From: Streptomyces sp. NBC_01445
GTDB lineage: Bacteria; Actinomycetota; Actinomycetes; Streptomycetales; Streptomycetaceae
Length of the DNA stretch: 64,000 nt
NCBI RefSeq assembly: GCF_035918235.1
Contig: NZ_CP109485.1
Coordinates: 2,666,001 to 2,730,000, forward strand
Reading direction: 5' to 3'
Positions 9,521 to 19,193 of the stretch are shown piece after piece. The notes under the pieces are model-generated. The model was not told the DNA's origin. It saw nothing but the letters and a program-made list of their open reading frames with translations, and made no database searches. A program made the position numbers and the translations under genes. Position 1 is the stretch's first letter; each line of letters starts with the position of its first letter.

Positions 9521-10383
9521 CAGCGGGCGCGGGCTGTTTCGGCGGCTCGCGCCCGTCGCGCCATCGGCAGATAGCGCAGGCGCTCCGGCAGGAGCGGCAC
9601 CACCCGCCGGACGACCGCGCCGAACCGTCGCAGTCTGCGCTCCTGGACCGGGGTCCACGGCAGGCCGATGGCCTCCCGCGCGTCGGGCGGCATCAGTCCG
9701 ATCGTGAGGAAGCGGCGGAAGCGGGCGAGCGGGGGCAGCAGCAGCGGCCACAGTGCGCGCAGCGCGAGCCTGACCGGCAGCGGCCCGCGATCGGGCGGCG
9801 GGACCGCTGCGTCGACGGCGACGAGTTCGCGTACGACGGCCGTCAGCTCGATCTCGTCGGCCAGAACCTTGCGGTAGTAGGGCCAGAACTCCTCGACGGT
9901 CTGCGGCATGTCGCGGTCGTGCAGGCCGAGGATCCGGCCGACCTGGAGCCACTCCGCGTAGAGCCGGCGTTCCTGCGCCTCGGTGAAGGGGCGGCGGCCG
10001 AGGTAGCGCTGGGCCTGCCGGTACACGGGGAAGCCGGTGGCGTGGACCCAGGCGTAGTACGCGGGAGTGAGCGCGTGGTAGCCGCGGCCCCGGGTGTCGG
10101 TGCCGCGGATGGTCCGGTGGAGCCGGCGCAGCCGGCGGCCTTCCTGTGCAGCGTCCTCACCGCCGTAGACCCACAGCATCACCGAGCGCAAGGAGCGCTC
10201 GCCGCGGCCCCAGGGGTCCGTGCGGAACACGGAGTGCTCGTCGACGCCCGCGCCGACGGCCGGGTGGGCGACCTGAAGGGTGAGCGCCGCGGGGAGGGCG
10301 AGCAGGGAGCGCACCTCACCGGCGATGTCCCACAGGATGCCGCCGGGCGGAGGGGGCTCGGGATCGAGGTCGTGCTGCTTCAT
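9520..10383 (-). CDS. MpaB-like oxygenase (DUF2236) family protein
   Basis: The 287-residue protein starts at the ATG at 10383 (MKQHDLDPE). The frame is open further upstream but overlaps a different small gene there. The family's features are present: GGILWDIAGEVRSLLALPAA, then AHPAVGAGVDEHS, a Y-G-G-E segment and a helical middle with R-G-T-D-T-R-G-R-G-Y-H and YYAWVHATGF. Members related to latex-clearing protein and MpaB bind heme b and act as oxygenases; the conserved histidines fit, but heme binding here is inferred. No signal peptide is visible. It converges with the M1 gene. Confidence 0.82.
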   Translation of the reverse strand: MKQHDLDPEPPPPGGILWDIAGEVRSLLALPAALTLQVAHPAVGAGVDEHSVFRTDPWGRGERSLRSVMLWVYGGEDAAQEGRRLRRLHRTIRGTDTRGRGYHALTPAYYAWVHATGFPVYRQAQRYLGRRPFTEAQERRLYAEWLQVGRILGLHDRDMPQTVEEFWPYYRKVLADEIELTAVVRELVAVDAAVPPPDRGPLPVRLALRALWPLLLPPLARFRRFLTIGLMPPDAREAIGLPWTPVQERRLRRFGAVVRRVVPLLPERLRYLPMARRARAAETARAR

Positions 10384-10450
10384 ACGGCTCCCCAGCGGTT
10401 CCCGGGTGATACGTGATCCAGTATGCGGCCCCGGGTTCCTGTGGTGCGGC

Positions 10451-10771
10451 TCAGGGGTGTGCCATGCCGCCGCCCTGCGACTCACTGCCCAGGCGGGACG
10501 CCAGGTCGGACGCGAGCTCCGAGACACAGGTGCGCAGGTCCGTCTCGGCGGCGGCGACCGGGCCGCGCGGCACGGCGGCGAGGTCCGCGCGGGGCCGGAC
10601 GGGAGCGCACTGGCAGGGCTGAGGCGGTTGCTCGCTCCCCGGGGCGGCCGCCTCCTGATCCCCGGCCCACCGCCGCGCCCGGCCGAGGACCCCCGCCGCG
10701 AACAGGGCGACGGATGCGCCGAGTTGACCCACCTTGAGGTGGAATTCCAGGGGCAGGGATACGAGGGCCAT
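10451..10771 (-). CDS. Small hypothetical protein
   Basis: This 106-residue open frame has strong G/C preference at third codon positions on this strand, which argues it is a real gene rather than a shadow. The N-terminal half contains one hydrophobic stretch (QLGASVALFAAGVLG, residues about 16-30) that could be a membrane anchor. The middle is proline-rich with two cysteines, and the C-terminal part is a short helix-like segment (TDLRTCVSELASDLASRLG). No clear ribosome site precedes the ATG at 10771. I do not recognise the family. It lies in the same orientation as the MpaB-like gene, 67 bases upstream. Confidence 0.55.
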   Translation of the reverse strand: MALVSLPLEFHLKVGQLGASVALFAAGVLGRARRWAGDQEAAAPGSEQPPQPCQCAPVRPRADLAAVPRGPVAAAETDLRTCVSELASDLASRLGSESQGGGMAHP

Positions 10772-10813
10772 GCCATGGACCTACCCGACCACCCGCCACT
10801 CGCAACGTGCGGC

Positions 10814-10894
10814 TCAGTCCCCGTGGTCGTACACCGTCACCGCTATGCCCAACGGCACGGTGGCGTCACCTCGGACATACGTGATCTCCGACAT
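10814..10894 (-). pseudogene. Probable remnant of a macro-domain (Appr-1-p processing) gene
   Basis: The 26-codon frame reads MSEITYVRGDATVP followed by L-G-I-A-V-T-V-Y-D-H-G-D and a stop. The first 14 residues match the N terminus I remember for actinobacterial macro-domain proteins, which continue with a glycine-rich ADP-ribose-binding segment that is absent here. The simplest reading is a gene truncated after its first beta strand. A genuine short peptide cannot be excluded. The family recognition is from memory, not a database search. Confidence 0.4.
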
Positions 10895-10936
10895 GACGCC
10901 ACCGTAGGGGCTGCCACTGACAGTGGGGGGCCGGCG

Positions 10937-12409
10937 TTATTCGCCGTCGGTCAGCTTGGCCAGTTCCTGGGTCGACTCACGCTGGATGCGGCGGCGGGCG
11001 GCGAACCAGCCGGCGACGAGCATGACCGCGATGACCGGGATCAGCATCAGGGTCTTGCGACCCGTGTCCGGGTCGTTCCACATGAGGCCGAGCACGAGCA
11101 GCAGGAAGACGATCGTGACGATCTCGGTGACCGGGGACCAGGGCAGGCGGAACGACGGCCGCTTGATCAGGCCCTGCTTGGCCCGCCGGACGAACGCCAG
11201 GTGGGCGACCATGATCATGACCCAGGTGCCGATGATGCCGATCGAGGAGACCTCGATGACGATCTCGAAGGCGTCGTGCGGGAGGAGGTAGTTGAGGCCG
11301 ACTCCGAGGACGCCGACACCCGCGGTGAGCAGGATGCCGCCGTACGGCACCTGGCTGCGGTTCATGCGGGCGGTGAACTTGGGCGCGGAGCCCGACATCG
11401 CCATCGAGCGCAGGATGCGGCCGGTGGAGTAGAGGCCCGAGTTGAGGCTGGACATGGCCGCGGTGAGCACGACCAGGTTCATGATGTCGCCGATGCCGCC
11501 GACGCCCAGCTTGCTGAACAGGGTGACGAACGGGCTCTCGTTCGAGGAGTACACCGAGGACGGCAGCAGCAGTGCGAGCAGCACCACCGAGCCGCAGTAG
11601 AACAGGCCGACGCGCCACATGATCGAGTTCACCGCGCGCGGGACGACCTTCTGCGGGTCGGCGGTCTCGCCTGCCGCGACACCCACCAGCTCCAGGGCGG
11701 CGTACGCGAAGACGACACCCTGCATGACGAGGATCACCGACATCGTGCCGCTCGGCATGAATCCGCCGTGGTCCGTGATCATGCTCAGGCCCGGGGTCTG
11801 GCCGTCGATCGGGTGCTGCGTGGCGATCAGGAAGACGCCCACGAACAGGAAGGCGACGAGCGTGGCCACCTTGATGATCGCGAACCAGAACTCCATCTCG
11901 CCGAAGTACTTCACCGAGATCAGGTTCACGCCGAGCACGACCGCGAGGGCGATCAGCGCGAGGACCCACTGCGGAATGGTCGTGAAGGCACTCCAGTACT
12001 GGGTGTAGAGGGCGATCGCGGTGATGTCCGCAATGCCCGTCATCGACCAGTTGAGGAAGTACATCCAGCCGGCGACGTAGGCGCCCTTCTCACCGAGGAA
12101 CTCGCGCGCGTACGACACGAAGGAACCTGAGGACGGCCGGTACACGACCATCTCGCCGAGGGCGCGCACGACCAGGTACGCGAAGACTCCGCAGACGAGG
12201 TACGCGACGGCGAGTGCGGGGCCCGCCGAATGGAGGCGGCCGCCCGCTCCGAGGAACAGTCCGGTACCGATCGCGCCACCGATCGCGATCATGTTGACGT
12301 GGCGGGCCTTGAGGTCCTTGCTGTAGCCGGCGTCACCCGCGTCGGCGGGCGCCTGGGACGCATCTGTGGGGGATGCGTCCAGAGCCGTGTTGGCGGCTTC
12401 CTTGCTCAC
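10937..12409 (-). CDS. APC superfamily amino-acid permease (AnsP/GabP-like)
   Basis: A 490-residue, twelve-helix amino-acid/proton symporter. I place the start at the GTG at 12409, which follows a GAGGGATCC ribosome site and gives VSKEAANTALDAS; the open frame continues upstream without a good start. The family motif MIAIGGAIGTGLFLGAGG opens helix 1, and FAYAALELVGVAAGETADP is the conserved helix 6 region. The N-terminal and C-terminal tails are hydrophilic. Closest in pattern to L-asparagine and gamma-aminobutyrate permeases, but substrate choice is not readable from the sequence. It is divergent from the MerR regulator, across a 345-base spacer. Confidence 0.9.
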   Translation of the reverse strand: MSKEAANTALDASPTDASQAPADAGDAGYSKDLKARHVNMIAIGGAIGTGLFLGAGGRLHSAGPALAVAYLVCGVFAYLVVRALGEMVVYRPSSGSFVSYAREFLGEKGAYVAGWMYFLNWSMTGIADITAIALYTQYWSAFTTIPQWVLALIALAVVLGVNLISVKYFGEMEFWFAIIKVATLVAFLFVGVFLIATQHPIDGQTPGLSMITDHGGFMPSGTMSVILVMQGVVFAYAALELVGVAAGETADPQKVVPRAVNSIMWRVGLFYCGSVVLLALLLPSSVYSSNESPFVTLFSKLGVGGIGDIMNLVVLTAAMSSLNSGLYSTGRILRSMAMSGSAPKFTARMNRSQVPYGGILLTAGVGVLGVGLNYLLPHDAFEIVIEVSSIGIIGTWVMIMVAHLAFVRRAKQGLIKRPSFRLPWSPVTEIVTIVFLLLVLGLMWNDPDTGRKTLMLIPVIAVMLVAGWFAARRRIQRESTQELAKLTDGE

Positions 12410-12754
12410 GTGGGGGGATCCCTCTGTGGTGCCCGGATTGCTCCGGGGTCCGGATGTGCTGCGGCCCGCGACATTCCTGACATGGCGCGGACCGACTGTG
12501 CACCTTCCCCCACCAGGCAGGGAGCACGCGGTGGCGGAGATCACATAGCGGCACTTCTCACATGATGATCAGCCTCTGTACAGCGGGTTCCGCGAGGCGT
12601 ATAAGCGCTCGCTCACACCCCAACAGCCCCTTCACACCCGCCCTTTCCACCCCGCGGCGCTTTCACAACTTTGGTGTCTCAGCAATACTGTTGAACCTGT
12701 CCGGGTGCGGAACCGGAGCACGCAGGACGCGGGACCCGAGAAGCGAGGCGCAGC
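12410..12754. promoter_or_regulatory. Divergent intergenic region with MerR promoter and a palindromic box
   Basis: The 345 bases separate the permease and MerR genes. A plus-strand promoter TTTCAC (12661-12666), 17 bases, AATACT (12684-12689) fits the MerR gene. TAAGCGCTCGCTC at 12602-12614, read on the other strand, is GAGCGAGCGCTTA, which matches 12 of 13 bases of a box upstream of the racemase gene at 20408-20420. I see no gene in the stretch. Confidence 0.45.
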
Positions 12755-13486
12755 ATGACGACGGACACCGGGGAGCCGACGCTCACGGTCGACGAACTGG
12801 CCGCGCGCGCGGGCGTCACCGTCCGTACGATCCGCTTCTACAGCACGAAGGGCCTGCTCCCGCCGCCCGTGATCGGGCCGCGCCGGGTCGGCCACTACGG
12901 CCGGGACCACCTCTCCCGGCTCGCGCTCATCGAGGAGCTCCAGCACCAGGGCATGACACTCTCCGCGATCGAGCGGTATCTGGAGCAGCTGCCGACGGAC
13001 CTGAGCGCCGACGATCTGGCGATCCACCGCGCCCTGGTCGCGAGCTGGGCCCCGGACGCGGCGGAGGACGTCACGCGGGCGGAGCTGGAGCGCCGGGCGG
13101 GGCGGCCCCTGTCCGGGGAGGATCTGGACCGGCTCGCCGCGATGGGCGTCGTCGCGTACCTGGAGGACAGCGACACCTTCCGCGTGGACCCCGGTCTGCT
13201 GCGGCTCGGGGTGGAGCTGCTCGGAGTGCCGATCGCGCACGAGACGATCCTCGCGGCGCGCACCGTCCTCATGAAGCACACGAGGGACGCCGCCCAGGAG
13301 CTGACGCGGCTGTTCCGCGACGAGGTGTGGGGGCCCTACCGGGAACGGGAGTCGGACCCGGAGCACGTGGCGGCGATGAAGTCGCTGTCGGCCCATATGC
13401 AGCCGATGGTGGTGCAGGCCCTGGTGACCGCGTTCCAGCGGTCGCTCAAGGAGCAGCTGCGGGAGGCGTTCCGCGCCGAGGGCTGA
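12755..13486 (+). CDS. MerR family transcriptional regulator
   Basis: The 243-residue protein has a typical MerR DNA-binding head (LTVDELAARAGVTVRTIRFYSTKGLLPPP, with GHYGRDHLSRLALIEELQHQGMTLSAIERYL following) in residues about 10-80. The rest is a long effector-like region rather than the short cysteine-containing tail of metal sensors. It converges on the fatty-acid degradation run and shares a hairpin with it, so a role in controlling acyl-CoA catabolism is plausible but inferred. The ATG at 12755 is preceded by GAGGCGCAGC. Confidence 0.88.
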   Translation: MTTDTGEPTLTVDELAARAGVTVRTIRFYSTKGLLPPPVIGPRRVGHYGRDHLSRLALIEELQHQGMTLSAIERYLEQLPTDLSADDLAIHRALVASWAPDAAEDVTRAELERRAGRPLSGEDLDRLAAMGVVAYLEDSDTFRVDPGLLRLGVELLGVPIAHETILAARTVLMKHTRDAAQELTRLFRDEVWGPYRERESDPEHVAAMKSLSAHMQPMVVQALVTAFQRSLKEQLREAFRAEG

Positions 13487-13501
13487 CCCCCGGCGCGGAA
13501 C
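13468..13501. terminator. Hairpin terminator between MerR and FadJ-type genes
   Basis: Two 15-base arms (13468-13482 and 13487-13501) pair with a single mismatch around a CTGA loop; the loop contains the MerR stop codon. It sits between convergent genes and can work in both directions. There is no U-tract, as is usual in Streptomyces. Confidence 0.7.
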
Positions 13502-13511
13502 CCCGTGACCG

Positions 13512-15683
13512 TCAGGCGTCGGTGAAGGTCTCGCCCTTCTCGGCCTTCTCGACGAGCAGCGCGGTCGGCTGGAAGCGCTCGCCGTAGCGCTCGGCCAGTT
13601 CACGCGAGCGGGCTACGAAGCCGGGCAGGCCGCCCTCGTAACCGTTGATGTACTGCAGGACTCCGCCGGTCCAGCCCGGGAAGCCGATGCCGAAGATGGA
13701 GCCGATGTTGGCGTCGGCGACCGAGGTCAGGACGCCCTCCTCCAGGAGGCGCACCGTGTCGAGCGCCTCGGAGAAGAGCATGCGCTCCTGCATGTCCTTG
13801 AACGGGATCTCGTGCCCGGGCTTGGTGAAGTGCTCGCGCAGGCCCGGCCACAGGCCGGCGCGCTTGCCGTCCACGTACTCGTAGAAGCCCGCGCCGCCAC
13901 TGCGTCCGGGACGGTCGAACTCCTCGACCATGCGGTCGATGACGATGTCCGAGGGGTGGCCGGCCCAGGTGCCGCCCGCCTCCTCGACGGCCCGCTTCGT
14001 CTCGTTACGGATCTTGCGGGGCAGGGTCAGCGTCAGCTCGTCCATCAGGGACAGGACCTTGGCCGGGTAGCCGGCCTGGGCCGCGGCCTGCTCGACGGAG
14101 GCGGGCTCGATGCCCTCGGCGACCATCGCGACACCCTCGTTGATGAAGTGCCCGATCACGCGCGAGGTGAAGAACCCGCGCGAGTCGTTCACGACGATCG
14201 GCGTCTTGTTGATCTGGCGGACCAGGTCGAAGGCGCGGGCGAGCGCCTCGTCGCCGCTGCGCTCGCCCTTGATGATCTCGACGAGCGGCATCTTGTCGAC
14301 GGGCGAGAAGAAGTGCAGCCCGATGAAGTCCTCGACCCGCTCGACGCCCTCGGCGAGGAGGGTGATCGGCAGGGTCGAGGTGTTGGAGCACAGCAGCGCG
14401 TCCGGCTCGATGACGTGCTGGATCTCCTTGAACACCTTGTGCTTGAGCGCCGGGTCCTCGAAGACGGCCTCGATCACGGCGTCGCAGCCGGCGAGGTCCT
14501 GCGGTTCGGCGGTGGGCGTGATGCGGGCGAGGAGCGCGTCCGCCTTCTCCTGGGTGGTGCGTCCGCGGGAGACGGCCTTGGCGCAGAGCTTCTCGGAGTA
14601 GCCCTTGCCCCGGGCGGCGGCGTCGGCGGTCACGTCCTTGAGGACGACCTCGATGCCCGCGCGGGCGCAGGAGTAGGCGATGCCCGCGCCCATCATGCCG
14701 GCGCCGAGGACGGCGACCTTGCGGACGGTGCGCTTCTCGATGCCCTTGGGCCGGTTCGCGCCGGAGTTGACGGCCTGGAGGTCGAAGAAGAACGCCTGGA
14801 TCATGTTCTTCGCGGTCTGGCCGGTGACGAGCTCGGTGAAGTAGCGCGCCTCGATGGTCAGGGCCGTCTCGAAGTCGACCTGGGAGCCCTCGACGGCCGC
14901 GGCGAGGATGTTGCGCGGGGCCGGGTAGGGGGCGCCGTTCAGCTGCTTCTTGAGGTTGGCCGGGAAGGCGGGCAGGTTCGCCGCGAACTTCGGGTTGGCC
15001 GGGGTGCCGCCCGGGATGCGGTAGCCGGGCTTGTCCCAGGGCTGCTGCGACTCGGGGTTGGCGTCGATGAAGGCGCGCGCCTGGGCGAGCATCTCCTCGG
15101 GGGTGGCCGCCACTTCGTGGACGAGGCCGTTCTCCAGGGCGCGCTTCGGCGTGTACTGGGTGCCCTGGAGGAGCACCTTCAGCAGGGCGTCGGTGATGCC
15201 CATGAGGCGTACGGCGCGGGTCACGCCGCCGCCCGCGGGGAGCAGGCCGAGCGTGACCTCGGGAAGGCCGATCTTGGAACCGGGCGCGTCGAGGGCGATG
15301 CGGTGGTGGGAGGCGAGCGCGATCTCGTAACCGCCGCCCAGGGCCGCGCCGTTGATCGCGGCGACGACGGGCTTGCCGAGCGTCTCGATGCGGCGCAGGG
15401 AGTTCTTGATGCCGGTGCCGGTCTCGAACGCCTGCTGGGCGTTCTCGGGGCCGACCTTCATCATGTCCTTCAGGTCACCGCCCGCGAAGAAGGTCTTCTT
15501 GGCGGAGGTGTAGATGATGCCGCGGATCGAGTCCTTCTCGGCCTCCGCGCGGTCGGCGATCGCCGCGATGGAGTCCTTGAACGCCTGGTTCATGGTGTTC
15601 GCGGACTGGTTGGGGTCGTCGAGGACGAGGGTGACGATTCCGGTCTCGTCCTGTTCCCAGCGGATGGTGGTGCTCTCGGTCAT
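13512..15683 (-). CDS. Enoyl-CoA hydratase / 3-hydroxyacyl-CoA dehydrogenase fusion (FadJ/FadB type)
   Basis: This 723-residue bifunctional beta-oxidation enzyme hydrates enoyl-CoA and then oxidises the 3-hydroxyacyl-CoA with NAD. The start is the ATG at 15683 (MTESTTIRW), not the longer open frame. The N-terminal crotonase domain (about 1-190) has the oxyanion segments around FFAGGDLKDM and NGAALGGGYEIALA. The dehydrogenase domain begins at about residue 330 with a Rossmann motif (VAVLGAGMMGAGIAYS) and has the HFFSPVDKMPLVE signature. It follows the thiolase gene by 41 bases on the same strand, the classic pairing of a trifunctional complex. Confidence 0.95.
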   Translation of the reverse strand: MTESTTIRWEQDETGIVTLVLDDPNQSANTMNQAFKDSIAAIADRAEAEKDSIRGIIYTSAKKTFFAGGDLKDMMKVGPENAQQAFETGTGIKNSLRRIETLGKPVVAAINGAALGGGYEIALASHHRIALDAPGSKIGLPEVTLGLLPAGGGVTRAVRLMGITDALLKVLLQGTQYTPKRALENGLVHEVAATPEEMLAQARAFIDANPESQQPWDKPGYRIPGGTPANPKFAANLPAFPANLKKQLNGAPYPAPRNILAAAVEGSQVDFETALTIEARYFTELVTGQTAKNMIQAFFFDLQAVNSGANRPKGIEKRTVRKVAVLGAGMMGAGIAYSCARAGIEVVLKDVTADAAARGKGYSEKLCAKAVSRGRTTQEKADALLARITPTAEPQDLAGCDAVIEAVFEDPALKHKVFKEIQHVIEPDALLCSNTSTLPITLLAEGVERVEDFIGLHFFSPVDKMPLVEIIKGERSGDEALARAFDLVRQINKTPIVVNDSRGFFTSRVIGHFINEGVAMVAEGIEPASVEQAAAQAGYPAKVLSLMDELTLTLPRKIRNETKRAVEEAGGTWAGHPSDIVIDRMVEEFDRPGRSGGAGFYEYVDGKRAGLWPGLREHFTKPGHEIPFKDMQERMLFSEALDTVRLLEEGVLTSVADANIGSIFGIGFPGWTGGVLQYINGYEGGLPGFVARSRELAERYGERFQPTALLVEKAEKGETFTDA

Positions 15684-15724
15684 TTCTGCTGCTCCGTAGA
15701 TGCCAGTGCGGGAAAGGACGGGGG

Positions 15725-16939
<1,215 letters not shown>

Positions 16940-17005
16940 TCGCTTGCCTTTCAATGAGGGTGGGCCGGGCGATGAGGTGGGCCGGGCCGGGAGGTCGGTG
17001 GGGAG

Positions 17006-18154
17006 TCAGCCGAGCAGGGAGCGCCCGATGATCTCCTTCATGATCTCGGTCGTGCCGCCGTAGATCGTCTGGATGCGTCCGTCGGTGAAGGCCTTGGCGA
17101 CGCGGTACTCCGTCATGTAGCCGTAGCCGCCATGGAGCTGGAGGCAGCGGTCCGCGACGCGCTTCTGGAGCTCGGTGGCCCACCACTTGGCCATCGAGGC
17201 ATGCACCGCGTCGAGTTCGCCGTTCGAGTGGTCGACGATGCAGCGGTCCAGGAAGGTCCGGGTGACGGCGCACTCGGTGGCCATCTCGGCTATCTCGAAC
17301 CGGATGTGCTGGAGCTTGGCGAGCGGGCGGCCGAAGGCCTCGCGCTCCTTGACGTACGTCGTGGTGATCTCCAGGAGGTACTCAGCGGCGGCGATCCCGG
17401 CGACGGCGATGCCCATGCGCTCCTGCGCGAGGTTCGTCATCAGGTGGACAAAGGCGCCGTTGAGCTCGCCGAGGAGATTCTCCTTCGGGACGCGGACGTC
17501 GTTGAAGAAGAGCTCGGCCGTGTCCTGCGACTTCTGGCCGATCTTGTCGAGGTTGCGGCCGCGCTCGAAGCCCTCCATGCCGCGCTCGACGACCAGGAGG
17601 GACAGACCGTGGGCGCCGCCGTCGGGCGTCGTCTTCGCGACGACGATCACGAGGTCGGCGAGGATCCCGTTCGAGATGAACGTCTTGGAGCCGTTGAGCA
17701 CCCAGTGGTCGCCGCGGTCCTCGGCCGAGGTGCGGATGCCCTGGAGGTCGGATCCGGCGCCCGGCTCGGTCATCGCGATGGCCGTGATCAGGGAGCCGTC
17801 GCAGAAACCTGGCAGCCAGCGGCGCTTCTGCTCGTCCGTGGCGAGCGACGTCAGATACGGCCCGATGATGTCGTTGTGGAGGCCGATCGCGAGGCCGGCG
17901 GCTCCCGCGCGGGTGAACTCCTCGGCGATGACGGCGCTGTAGCGGAAGTCGGCGTTCCCGCCGCCTCCGAACTCCTCGGGCACGGCGAGCCCGAGGAGGC
18001 CCTGCCGGCCGGCCGCGAGCCAGGCCTCGCGCGAGACGATGCCGTCCTTCTCCCACTGCTCGTAGTGCGGGGTGACCTCCTTGGCGAGGAAGGTGCGGAC
18101 GGTCTCGCGGAACGCGTCGTGCTCCTCGGTGAAGATCTGCCGTTCCATTGCCAT
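17006..18154 (-). CDS. Acyl-CoA dehydrogenase
   Basis: This 382-residue flavoenzyme catalyses the first, alpha-beta desaturating step of acyl-CoA degradation. The FAD and substrate signature AMTEPGAGSDLQGI lies near residue 130. The C-terminal LHGGYGYMTEYRVAK and IYGGTTEIMKEII carry the family's cofactor contacts and the position of the catalytic glutamate. The ATG at 18154 follows GGGAGGGC. It is 13 bases behind the LLM gene, so it is very likely in the same transcript. Chain-length or branched-chain preference is not evident, but association with an alpha-methylacyl-CoA racemase hints at branched acyl chains. Confidence 0.94.
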   Translation of the reverse strand: MAMERQIFTEEHDAFRETVRTFLAKEVTPHYEQWEKDGIVSREAWLAAGRQGLLGLAVPEEFGGGGNADFRYSAVIAEEFTRAGAAGLAIGLHNDIIGPYLTSLATDEQKRRWLPGFCDGSLITAIAMTEPGAGSDLQGIRTSAEDRGDHWVLNGSKTFISNGILADLVIVVAKTTPDGGAHGLSLLVVERGMEGFERGRNLDKIGQKSQDTAELFFNDVRVPKENLLGELNGAFVHLMTNLAQERMGIAVAGIAAAEYLLEITTTYVKEREAFGRPLAKLQHIRFEIAEMATECAVTRTFLDRCIVDHSNGELDAVHASMAKWWATELQKRVADRCLQLHGGYGYMTEYRVAKAFTDGRIQTIYGGTTEIMKEIIGRSLLG

Positions 18155-18167
18155 CGTGGTGCCCTCC

Positions 18168-19193
18168 CTACAGCCAGTTCTTGACGGTCTCGACCAGCCG
18201 GGCGGGGTCGGGGCCGACCGGGATGACGTTCAGCATGGTGACGCCGGCGGCGCGGAAGGCCTCGACACGCCCGCGCACGTAGCTCTCGGGCCCGCACAGG
18301 CTCATGAGCTCGCAGAACTCGTCCGGGACGGCGGCCTCGGCCTCCTTCTTCTTCCCCGAGAGGTAGAGCTCCTGGATGAGCTTGGCCTCCTTCTCGTAGC
18401 CGTAGGCCACGGCGAGGTCGTTGTAGAAGTTCTTGCCGACCGCTCCCATGCCGCCCACGTAGAGGGCGATGTTGGGGCGGGCGAGGTCGCGAGCGGCTGC
18501 CGCGTCCTCGCCGATGGCGAGCAGTCCGCCGGCGACGACCTGGAGCGGCCCGAGCTCGGGGGCGCGCTTGGCGGCGCCCTCGGCGAGCGGGGTGCCCCAC
18601 ACCTGGTGGGCCTTCTCGGGAATGAAGAGCGTAGGCAGCCAGCCGTCGGCGGTCTCGGCGGTCATCCGCACGTTCGCCGGGCCCAACGAGGCGACGTACA
18701 AAGGCACTTCGGGGCGTACCGGCTTGGAGAGGATCTTCAGGGGTTTGCCGAGCCTGCCGCCCTTCTCCGGGGGCAGCGGCATGTCCGTGATGCCGTGGTG
18801 GTCGATGACCTCGCGGCGCAGGATGCGGCGGGTCAGCTCGATGGTCTCGCGGGTGCGGCCGAGCGGCTTGTCGTACGCCTTGCCGTGCCAGCCCTCGACG
18901 ACCTGCGGGCCCGACGCGCCCAGGCCGATGATGGCGCGGCCGCCGGAGACGGCGTCGAGTCCGGCGGCGGTCTGGGCGATGAGGGCGGGGGTGCGCGAGT
19001 AGACGTTGAGGATCGCGGCGCCGATCTTCATGCGCTCGGTGCGGGCGGCGAGATAGCCCATGATCGTGGGCGAGTCGAAGCCGTAGGCCTCCGCGACCCA
19101 GACGGCGTCGAGGCCCGCCGACTCGAGCGCGGCGGCGTCGTCGGCCGCCTGCCGGGGGTCGGCTGCGTAGGCGAGGGGTGCGGACAGCTCCAT
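18168..19193 (-). CDS. LLM class F420-dependent oxidoreductase
   Basis: The 341-residue protein is a luciferase-like TIM barrel. It starts MELSAPLAYAADP at 19193; the A of that ATG is also the A of the upstream racemase gene's TGA, so the two genes are translationally coupled. The pattern AGLDAVWVAEAYGFDSPTIMGYLAARTERMKIG near residues 25-60 and the GGRAIIGLGASGPQVVEGWHG segment are characteristic of the F420-dependent branch. LLM proteins in CoA-catabolic operons of actinobacteria are common, but their substrates are mostly unknown. Here it is fixed between a racemase and an acyl-CoA dehydrogenase. Confidence 0.88.
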   Translation of the reverse strand: MELSAPLAYAADPRQAADDAAALESAGLDAVWVAEAYGFDSPTIMGYLAARTERMKIGAAILNVYSRTPALIAQTAAGLDAVSGGRAIIGLGASGPQVVEGWHGKAYDKPLGRTRETIELTRRILRREVIDHHGITDMPLPPEKGGRLGKPLKILSKPVRPEVPLYVASLGPANVRMTAETADGWLPTLFIPEKAHQVWGTPLAEGAAKRAPELGPLQVVAGGLLAIGEDAAAARDLARPNIALYVGGMGAVGKNFYNDLAVAYGYEKEAKLIQELYLSGKKKEAEAAVPDEFCELMSLCGPESYVRGRVEAFRAAGVTMLNVIPVGPDPARLVETVKNWL

